Shown here in pieces: positions 56,190-64,000 of a stretch of 64,000 bases of DNA. The DNA is from Ryuthela nishihirai (lineage: Eukaryota > Arthropoda > Arachnida > Araneae > Heptathelidae): NCBI GenBank assembly GCA_038380435.1, contig JAWZYU010000004.1:24650001-24714000 (forward strand), read 5' to 3'. The position numbers and the translations under genes were made by a program. Below the pieces are notes generated by a model. It made no database searches. It was not told the DNA's origin and worked only from the letters and a program-made list of their open reading frames with translations. Numbering within the stretch: the stretch's first letter is position 1; each line of letters starts with the position of its first letter.

Positions 56190-56676
56190 TGGGTTGGGTT
56201 ATTTTACCGCTGAGCGGCACTTTTTTTTGCACACCATGGGCTAAATGGCCAGTCAGTACCATGGGCTAAATGGCCAGGTCACATGGACCCCAAAGGTTTT
56301 TTTTGCACACCATGGGCTAAATGGCTAACAGTACCATGGGTTAAATGGCCAGGTCACATGGACCCCAAAGGCTCAGAGAAGGTTGGGGGAGGGACCCACT
56401 GGAACAGCTGTTGGAAGACAGATGGTAGCCTCTTGTCAAGGTCATCCAGCGTGTTCTTTAACGTGCACAGGGTATGGCTCTCCCGCACACGGGGCCACGG
56501 CTTAACGTCCCATCCGACGGACAGCGGCCTTTCCAAGCCCATCGGTGTCCCCTACTGACAGTGGGCAGGGCGGGGAATTTTGCGGAGATAAATCAACGCT
56601 GAGCCAGCTGGGACTCGAACCTGGGAACTACAGATTACGAGCCTGGCGCACTGCCAACTGAGCCACCCCCGCCCCT
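56190..56676 (-). mobile_element. SINE-2 with internal duplication, inside RTE
   Basis: A perfect 12-bp target-site duplication, ctcaacttcagt (56178-56189 and 56677-56688). The tail-proximal part (ccatgggctaaatggccagg with gcacac and caaagg) is repeated up to four times before the normal body begins at about 56368, so this copy is about 100 bp longer than the others. Confidence 0.95.
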
Positions 56677-56689
56677 CTCAACTTCAGTA

Positions 56690-57637
56690 GTAAGCATACC
56701 ATGACTGTCATAATGACTAAGTAACCTATCATGGTAAGCTTTCGCTATAACTGGGTCTTTCAGAGCTTCAGTATTAAAAGTGAATTTTTTAACCCTAGCT
56801 CAACAGTTTTTAAGTTTAAGTTGCAACACACTTTTAACAAGGCAATGGTCAGATCCAATTTCAGCTCCCCTATATGCCCTGGTATTTCTAACAGAACTAG
56901 CCCATTTGCTGTTAATTAATATATAATCAATCATATTCTTATGCAGCCCATCGGGTGAAACCCATGTGTACTTATGTATGTCACAGTGTTTGTAATAAGT
57001 GTTAGTTATTCTGAATCCATTGAGTTTACTTACCTGTAGGAGATGTTGCTCATTGCCATTGCAGCTACCAATACCAAAAGGGCCTATCACTCCTCCCCAA
57101 AGGTCAGAGTCAGTACCAACTTTGTCATTGAAGTCACCAAGAACAAGGGTAATATCTCCTTTCTTGACAGAATTCAAAATATCCCGAAGTTGTCCATAAA
57201 ACCTATCCTTCTCATCCTCATCCTCAGTGGGGGCATAACAGCAGAAAACATTCAAGTCTTTAACGCTTGTCTGAAATTTTGCTGCAAGAAACCTTTCATT
57301 AATGCACTCAAATCCTAGAAGAGCATCAGTAGCGTGTCTGCTGAGAAGCAGACCCACGCCTTGGTGATGCTTATTGTCATCCCTCCCTGAAAAGAGAAAT
57401 TTAAGATTATTTTTAAGAATCTGACCTTTATCTGTCCATCTGGTCTCTTGCAAGCCGAGAATATCTAAATTATAATGGTGGAATTCTTGTGTGAGGACAT
57501 CAAGAGAAAAAGCTCTGTGCAGTCCTCACATTCCAACTACCTATGGAGAGAAAATGGTTAGTGGGATGTTTAAAGAAACTATGTTTATTGAGAGAGGGAA
57601 TGCCGACAATATCAAACAGCCCCCTAATCGCAGACAT
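56690..57637 (-). pseudogene. RTE apurinic-type endonuclease domain (copy 4)
   Basis: The ORF starts at ATG 57637 (MSAIRGLFDIV, then NHFLSIGSWNVRT). After a frame change near 57500 it continues LDILGLQETRWTDKG (catalytic Glu), FCCYAPTEDEDE, ITLVLGDFNDKVGTDSD (GDFN) and GSDHCLVKSVLQLKLKNC (SDH). A TGA at 56800 then interrupts before ARVKKFTFNTEALKDP. Similar to proteins annotated craniofacial development protein 2-like, which are RTE endonucleases. In the LINE it nicks target DNA to prime reverse transcription. Confidence 0.88.
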
Positions 57638-58044
57638 GGGGGGCAAAGACCCGTTCCACCACCACTAAAGGCTGAAGCCATCTACACTGGAAGACTTTCT
57701 CCAATGTAGAATTTGACGATGCCAATAGAAGCAAAGAGTTCAGGTGCCTGCGATGACCTCTGCTCAGGATTATCCACCAGCTGATAAACATATCCTGTGA
57801 ATCTATTCACTTGGGGCTGTCAACCCTCAAACAAACAGAAAACACAGCGGAAAATTTTCCCTCCACAGAAGCCCACCAGTGCAGCAAAATCAGGATCCAT
57901 AATCAAGCTCAGAGCCATATATCTGTCCAGTCCAGTGAGTTTATATGGTCAGGACCCTGTGTGGTTGACCACTCCTCAGCAGGGTAGAAAAAAAAAGAAA
58001 AGTAGCCATAGTTGTCAGTACCTATTAAATTTAAAATGATTTTT

Positions 58045-58630
58045 CATTAAGCTCTCAAAACAAAAAGTTACACTTTCCTACCTACCCTGGGGGTGAAGGG
58101 ACAAATTGTTGCTGCCAATGTAATCATCTGCCTTAATCATCTCACTCTACCATTAAAATATCAAATTTATAACCCAAATAAATCATTTGCAATATTCGTT
58201 TAAATTTTGAGATTCTCAAAAATTTTCACTGTCAGATGGTACAATTAAAGCTTTTGTGAGAGTACAAAAGTGTGAATCATAGTTTATCAATACCTATCTA
58301 ACCCAAAAAGAATTTTTAAGTTAATATCTAAAAACAATTATCTCTTAAACACAAAAATTACATTTTCCCACCCCCTCTGGGGGTAAAGGTGGAAATAATT
58401 GTTGTCAATGCAAACTTAATGATATTCACTTTTCACAACTAATTTTCAAATTTCTAACATAATTAAATCACTTGCAATATTAGCTTGAAATTCTGCATTT
58501 TTCAACTTTTTCCACTGTTAGAGGGTTCAATTATAGCTATAGGAAGGCTCTGAAAGTGCAAATCATAATATTACATCAATACTTATCCAACCAAACAAGA
58601 ATTTTTAATTTATCTCTAAAAACAAAAAAA
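58045..58630. repeat. Two diverged tandem copies of a unit of about 290 bp
   Basis: Both halves share, in order, ctgggggt-aa-gg, attgttg-c-atg, aatca-ttgcaatatt, ttttcactgt-aga and tatctaaaaaca. The first runs about 58045-58335, the second about 58336-58630. Divergence is roughly a quarter of positions by eye. No coding sequence. Confidence 0.65.
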
Positions 58631-58919
58631 GATCTATGTCTCCAGATGTGCAGACAGAAGACAAAATGAAAACATTAGTGTGCTCTTTCTGAAAACAAGC
58701 TAATGCTATAATTTAATTTAATTACTATTAATTCATTATGATGAACAGGTGCCCCAGCTACTGTATAATGACTTTACACCACTGGTGAATTGGTAATCTA
58801 TTTGATTAAAAAAAATGATTAACCATGAGTAGAGTGTAACTGAGAGAATAGTTGCAATTCAAACCTGTTGAGAGTAGTAGTAGTAGTGCAGCTTTATTAT
58901 AAAGAAACATACCAAAATT

Positions 58920-59450
58920 ATTTGTTTTACCTCTGAGTGACAGTTTCTTTGAACACAATTAGCAATATGCCCAGGCAACAAAGAAATCCAAAGGTTCAGA
59001 GAAAGTTGGGGAAGGGGATTCACTGCGCAGCTATTAGGAGATAGACAGAAGCTTCTCATCAAGCATGTTCCTTAATATGCAGAGGGTTGGTACCTCTGAG
59101 GATCATTTTTTTTGCACACAATGGGCTAAATGGCCAGGTCACAAGAATCCCGAAGGATCAGAGAAGGTTGGGGGGGGGGGGCCACTAGACAGCAGTTGGG
59201 AGACATAATAGCCTTCCATCAAGGCCATCCAAAGTGTTTTTTAACGTGTACAGGGTATGGACTCTCCCACACAATATCATGATATATTTTTGAAACTCTA
59301 CATCCCATCCAATGGGCAACAGCATTTCCAAAACCATCAGTGTCCCCTAATGACCAAGGGAAGGATGGGCTGGCCCAGGGTGGTCAAACTTGGGAACTAC
59401 AGATTACGAGGCTGGTATGCCACTAACTCAGCTACCCCTGCCCCATACAG
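58920..59450 (-). mobile_element. Two decayed SINE-2 copies, tail to body
   Basis: 58920-59094 carries a degraded tail half (gttttacctctgagtgac, ggttcagagaaagttgggga). At 59095 a second copy restarts (acctctgaggatcatttttt, tgcacacaatgggctaaatg) and runs to the head (gggaactacagattacgagg, gctacccctgcccc) at 59450. A further diverged fragment may follow at 59470-59580. Confidence 0.75.
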
Positions 59451-59639
59451 AGGATATGGGATCATTGATTAACGTTGCCCATTCTCAAACCATCAGCGTC
59501 CTTTTTCTCACTGAGGCAGTGTTAGCAGAAAAAATTTTCAATGTTGGCACAGTTGGGACTTTAATATAGGAGCAGCACATTATGAGCATGGTGTGGCTGG
59601 ACTAATCCCCACTCAGTAATACCAAAAGCTAAAATTTCT

Positions 59640-60330
59640 CATTCTACTATTAGGTTTATGCCAAGTTTTCTGGCTTTAGTGGGTTATATAGTCTAAAATA
59701 TAATCTACCTTTATAGCTAGCTATTGCTTCATCAATACATAATTCCCTACTTGGATTGTAAATTATTTTTACTGCTGAATGATATCTGGAAAAAGCCTGC
59801 CAAATTTAGCTAGAATCATGGCAAAGTTAAATTTCTTTAGTCTCACAATGCTGTTATCACTCAAATGTTGGCTCTGTATCAACAGTTGCAATCTGTTTCT
59901 TTGGGAAAAATGGAGTATGCACAATTAAATCTATATTAAATGCTCAACTAAAGCTTGTTTTCTAATTAGTCCAGTTGCGATTACTAGAGCTAAAAATTTT
60001 TAACTTCTTCTGCTGTGGTTGGTTTTTCCTGGAAACTCTTTAGCCATGCTGAGAAATTTCCTAGAACAGTTTCTTTTTTAGCAAACTAGATTTGGCTCTA
60101 TATTTTTGCCTGTTCTGCTATATTTTTATCAGAAATAAACATGTTAGAAAATTTTAATGCAGCTTTTGCTGTTACTTTTTTACCAGTGCTATCAGTAAAT
60201 TCATGCCTTATTGGCAGAGCTGAGCATTCTACATCTGGCCTCTCAGCCCACATATCATAAAGATCAGAAGTGGAAGGCTGAAAAAAGTTTCTTCCTCTGA
60301 AATGCTTGAGTTTTGACTTGAGTGCTCAAG
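59640..60330 (-). pseudogene. piggyBac-type transposase relic
   Basis: Across frames the minus strand gives SAWLKSFQEKPTTAEEVKNF and ALVIATGLIRKQALVEHL, then FNFAMILAKFG, and a diagnostic block YNPSRELCIDEAIASYKGRL followed by FRLYNPLKPE at about 59690-59760. This corresponds to the piggyBac segment around its second catalytic Asp (here in CIDEA). There are many stops; ends and TTAA targets were not found. Confidence 0.65.
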
Positions 60331-60689
60331 AAAGCCAAAAACCCATTTCTCCCTCAGAATCCAAAAAATTTTCTTTGATAATTCGTTCAATTTTTTATCT
60401 TTGTTAGTTGCATGATTAGCTTATCAGTAAAGTCATAGAAACTTGACCATTCCAGAGAAAATCAGGTAAGAAAAATATCATTGCCAAAATTGAAACTATT
60501 ATCAATAAATACACAATTAAAAGGACCTTCTTGCTAAGTAATTTATTAAAAATAACCTAAAATTATCTGCTATTGAGCAATAAAATTTTAAAGTTTATTC
60601 TTCAAACTATTTGTATGTTAAAAGTTTTTAGAAGAAAACTTGGAAACTTTTTGGAGCAAGGACAGCACTTTTTATCTTCCATGAAGTGA

Positions 60690-60990
60690 CACTATGTGGT
60701 AACATTAGGGCTGTTTAGAGCGTCTTTCCACATGTCCTTAAGGGCGATTTCCATTGTCTTAGTTGCAGGTGAGGATAGGCAAAGTCATTATTTCAATAGC
60801 TTCATGGACTATGGTTCTGTAGAAAGTGGATGCATGTGCAAGCAGTGTGACGTGCTCCCAGTCTATGGTTGCTGCATCTTATACTGCCAGCTCAACAGTG
60901 GCTGTCGTTAGCTTGTTTTGGCTGACATCTGTTTGATGTTCTGTGAACCTCTCTTGTAGAGAACGTATGGTTTTTCCAATGTAGTAGAAA
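60690..60990 (-). pseudogene. Penelope-like GIY-YIG endonuclease fragment, inverted
   Basis: The minus strand reads FYYIGKTIRSLQERFTEHQT, then TATVE, IDWEHVTLLAHASTFYRTIV and HEAIEIM, matching the GIY-YIG endonuclease at the C-terminus of Penelope-like elements. An in-frame stop interrupts it. Its upstream end abuts the plus-strand reverse transcriptase that begins about 60 bp away, so two fragments meet head to head. Confidence 0.65.
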
Positions 60991-61310
60991 CGGAATTATC
61001 CAGAAAATTTAGGGGAAATCTGCATATGCTCGATTTTTTGAAGTAAGTTTAAGCCTCATAAACCAGATATACCACTAAGACCTCTAGTAGCGATTAAAGC
61101 CCCCATGATCAACCTGAAAAAAGCACTAAGTCTATCTTAAGAATTATTTTTGAACCCACCAACCTCACCATCAAATCATGTGAAGCTTTGGAACAATTAA
61201 ATGTCTTCACTTACATCCTCGGGATAGATTAGCATCACCGAATGTTGTGTCACTTTTCCTGAATACCACTGATACAAGAAGTTTTAAGCATCATTCAAGA
61301 TAAAATGGAA

Positions 61311-61472
61311 TACCAAAATGGTGGTCCCTCACCCATAATGTGCAACTGATCAAATTGGTATAGTTCATCACAAAAAGTTTTTTTTTTGTGATTTTTACCA
61401 AAATGGTGGTCCCTCACCTATAATGTGCAACATGATCAAATTGGTATAGTTCATCACAAAAAGTTTTTTTTT
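61311..61472. repeat. Tandem duplication, period 86 bp
   Basis: taccaaaatggtggtccctc through cacaaaaagttttttttt occurs at 61311-61387 and again from 61397, inside the Penelope RT. The two copies differ at only a few positions, so the duplication is younger than the element. Confidence 0.9.
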
Positions 61473-62652
61473 CAAGATCAATAACCATACCTACAGACAA
61501 ATATAAATGGTACCTATAGGATCCCCTTATCGCCACTACTGGCAGATATTGCACTCCAACATATTGAAGAAACTGCCATAAGAAACTCTCCAGCAATTAA
61601 AATATTACAAAAGATATGTAGATGATATCATCATTGTATACAGAAAAGATACAAAAATTTTACATGACTTGCAAGCACAAATTATTAAATTTTCCCCACA
61701 ATTAAAGTAACCACTGAAAAGGATAACCAATTACCATTTTGTATATGAAACTATATTGATAGCAGAAAAAATTGGAAATTGAAGTCTATGATAAGTCCAC
61801 AGCAGCACCCATTTTCATTCCATATACCTCCTAAGAGCCACTAGCCCACAACAAAAGTGCACTAAAAACAGCATTCTAAAAAATGAGATATGCTTCCACA
61901 TCACTATTTTATGAAAAAAGAAAAAAAAAATCTACTCTGATGCTCAAAATGCAGGTTACTGGCTAAAAATATTAAAACTAGCCGAAAACATGACAAGACA
62001 CATTTGGAAGAAAACATCCCAAATGACACTAGCACAGCAATCTAATAAAAATAAATTCACCACAAGCATTCAGAACATCCCATGCCTGGCTAATTCAATG
62101 AAAAATATAATGCAACCATACAACCGTATAGTGACAATTAAAACAAGTAACAGTATAATCAATATAATTAAAACTGGTCGGGACCCCAACAAAATAAAAG
62201 AAGGTGTATATGAAGTCCCATTACATAAAAGTAACCTCAATAGCAATAAACCATACTATGGAAAAACAAAATGACTCTGACGAACTCATATAAAAAAAAT
62301 ATCAAAGAGGTATCCTTCTAAAAATACAAATTACATCATTGACAAAAATTGTTTCTAATACAGGAATGAGGCCACAATTTAAATACACCAGAATTATTTG
62401 TGCCCCTCCAACCAAGTTTCAATTGGATCTAGCTGAATAACTGGTGATATACTAACACTGAGACTTTACCATCCACCCCACCCATGGAAACTGCTCTTCA
62501 ATCAGCACAGCACTGCAAAAGCACCCACATGCTACCAGAGAGGCACATGAATAGGACCACGAAACACAATGTCACCCGTTGCTAACCACAGAGCAGAGTC
62601 CAGAACAATGCACACGGATATAACCTCTGAAGTAGAACAGTTTCCACAACTT

Positions 62653-62690
62653 CTGATGAAGACTTTACAAGTCAAAACATGTTAAGTGAT
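62653..62690 (+). ncRNA. Degenerate hammerhead-ribozyme-like motif
   Basis: CTGATGA, then a stem gac-tttacaa-gtc, then AAAAC and acatgtt. The order matches a hammerhead core (CUGAUGA, stem II, GAAA, stem III), but the GA of the second core strand reads AA, and stem I is not convincing. Penelope-like elements are known to carry hammerhead motifs, which is the reason for attention here. Probably inactive if real. Confidence 0.3.
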
Positions 62691-62700
62691 AGAGGTTAAA

Positions 62701-63255
62701 ACATAATTCAGTGATATGTGTAACAGGAAAGGACTTACTTTGCCTACTACACATGAAGAGACTAACATTTCTACAATCCTGTATTCACTGATACAAATGT
62801 TATTCTGAATTACTAAAACGATGCAAAGTGGCTCGGATAGTGATTAATTTTTAATTTAATTCAGCAATGCTAAATCTGTTTACCATTATATTTAATTTAG
62901 AAAAAAGCAAATATGTTTCACAAACAATATATGCAAAAAATACTTATTTTTTTCGATGCAAAAAATCCAATGACAAAACAGTGGCATTTCACAAATGAAA
63001 GTGCTTGTTGTTTATTGCATGCAGAGTGATGCCACTACAGCTGTCACATGTGTCTGATTACAGTGGACAACTGTGCAGTCTAATTGTAAATAGAAGTTCT
63101 AAAAACTAAAGCCGATCAATGGTTTTGCTTTCAATCTCTGGGGATTAAGCAGCAAATACTGGGACAAATGATAAAAATAATCTAGCATCACTGAAATAGA
63201 TTAAAGCAGAAGAGAGTAAAATGGAAAAAAATAGACTTACAATTTTTGAAATTGC
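62701..63255. other. Unassigned stretch
   Basis: Nothing recognised. Confidence 0.45.
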
Positions 63256-63452
63256 TAAGCGCGCTTGGCTACTGATCTATGGGACCTAGGTTCGAGCCCC
63301 AGGTAAGGCATGGATGTTCGTGTTGTTTTCTGCTGAGGTCCTGCCATCCTCTCAGATCTTCTACTGTGGCATATAAACTGACAGGTCCTGTCAGACCTCT
63401 GTGGCAAGCAGCTGCTTGAGGGGGTATTTATTTATTTTTATTTTTATTTATT
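63256..63452 (+). mobile_element. SINE-1 copy, slightly 5'-truncated
   Basis: This begins at gcgcttggctactgatctat (A-box lost), retains the B-box ggttcgagcccc, body and 3' module, and ends in a tail of tttattttta repeats longer than in other copies. Confidence 0.92.
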
Positions 63453-64000
63453 GTGTTTACAATAGTTCAAATTAACCTTATGAGCTGAGATCAGAGGGTT
63501 GATCCAAAATGGAGAAATGAAAACAAATGGAATGGTAATAGTACATATCATATCTATGGAATGGCAATTAGAAAGCTGGAAAAATTATATTTATAGTATC
63601 ATACTAAAAATATGCAGAAAATGGAAAAAGTAGTATGATATTTCAAATTTTAATTATCTACTTTTATGTGATATAGATAAAAAAATTCAAATGGCAATTT
63701 CTATTTTCTTAAAATTGAAGTTTTGTTGTTTGTTGTGCTAGTGTTGCTGATCAGAACCTATGCTCCCAATTTGTGGAAATTTGAAATGCCTTACAGTGCT
63801 GATGCACCTGGAAGATTTACACTTATTTCTATAGATTTATTTATCATTGATCTTTCTAGAATTATGGCTACACTATCATCAGTTTTTTCTGACAAGGATG
63901 TCTTAGAACTTGTTGCAGTTTTTAATTCAATTTCTTTCCAAATTTTTATTATTAAAAAAGTTTCAATTATATCAATTTTAAAATTTGCTGCATTGAAGGA
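63453..64000. other. Unassigned stretch at window end
   Basis: No gene is recognised. The minus strand from 64000 to about 63780 is open for roughly 70 codons (IWKEIELKTATSSKTSLSEK is part of it) with no similarity I can name; it could be a transposase relic or an exon edge. Confidence 0.35.

Larger units (their letters stand above)
53945..58035 (-). mobile_element. RTE-clade LINE, nearly full length (copy 4)
   Basis: Read on the minus strand: 5' UTR (about 58035-57640), ORF with endonuclease (57637-56690), linker, reverse transcriptase, C-terminal region, and a 3' end gaacctctgtagcccatggc then tgctggaggagg (shared 3' module). SINE-2 (56190-56676) and SINE-1 (54814-55017) interrupt it, both after insertion of the LINE. 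Several premature stops and shifts make it inactive. Confidence 0.9.
61048..62700 (+). pseudogene. Penelope-like retroelement, RT and start of GIY-YIG
   Basis: RT landmarks in order: KPDIPLRPLVAIKAPMINL at about 61060; NHTYRQI.MVPIGSPLSPLL and ADIALQHIEETAI at about 61480-61580; catalytic YKRYVDDIIIVYRKDTK at about 61606-61656; FCI.NYIDSR (finger-thumb region) at about 61740. Near 62206, GVYEVPLHKSNLNSNKPYYG followed by KTK resembles the GIY-YIG start. There are many stops and shifts. These elements prime at exposed ends or nicks, distinct from LINEs. Confidence 0.7.

Noticed and set aside
63215..63240. Additional AGAP-like exon ending at a gtaagt on the minus strand
   Set aside because: A donor-like sequence is present, but the few codons before it match nothing and lie against a SINE.

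Overview
The window reads as nuclear DNA of an animal, most likely an arthropod. It is AT-rich, introns are long, one conserved metazoan gene is recognisable, and most other recognisable sequence is transposable-element debris: RTE, R1, CR1/Jockey-type, Penelope, Tc1/mariner, piggyBac and two tRNA-derived SINE families. A chelicerate such as a spider is my guess from the element mixture, but nothing here proves the taxon. There is no operon, CRISPR array, rRNA gene or bona fide tRNA gene.

Layout. 1-7 kb: small inverted-repeat elements (MITE-like), hairpins, a 25-bp minisatellite, a fossil mariner transposase and SINE copies. 7-20 kb: a 5'-truncated RTE LINE, the front of a CR1/Jockey-group LINE with a PHD-type ORF1, the front of an R1-clade LINE, a second RTE piece, a Tc1-like pseudogene and the back half of another CR1-group LINE. 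20-24.3 kb: a long palindromic fold-back element, a DD36E Tc1-like transposon and a GC-rich repetitive block. 25-31 kb: two hairpins sharing a core, then the most complete CR1-group LINE, invaded twice by the same SINE. 31-33.8 kb: a long-TIR element sitting in an RTE fragment, and the RNase H end of an R1 LINE. 33.8-46 kb: mostly unassigned AT-rich DNA with small fold-back repeats. 46.2-53.2 kb (minus strand): the last two coding exons of an AGAP/centaurin-gamma type ArfGAP gene, separated by a 6.5-kb intron holding RTE pieces and a complete but dead DD41D mariner-type transposon. 53.9-58 kb: the most complete RTE LINE, invaded by one copy of each SINE. 58-64 kb: decayed SINEs, a piggyBac relic and two Penelope-like fragments in opposite orientation, one with a degenerate hammerhead-like motif.

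How the parts relate. SINE-1 (about 205 bp, tRNA-like head) ends in a sequence that matches the 3' end of the RTE LINEs here at 22 of 28 positions, so RTE is the probable source of its retrotransposition machinery. SINE-2 (about 385 bp, Thr/Met-like tRNA head, AACCC-rich tail) has clear target-site duplications at many copies, but its partner LINE is not evident in the window. Nesting gives a relative order: RTE and CR1-group LINEs came first and the SINEs landed in them later. All transposase and reverse-transcriptase genes seen carry stops, frameshifts or truncations. The AGAP exons are the only sequence I would call a functional host gene.
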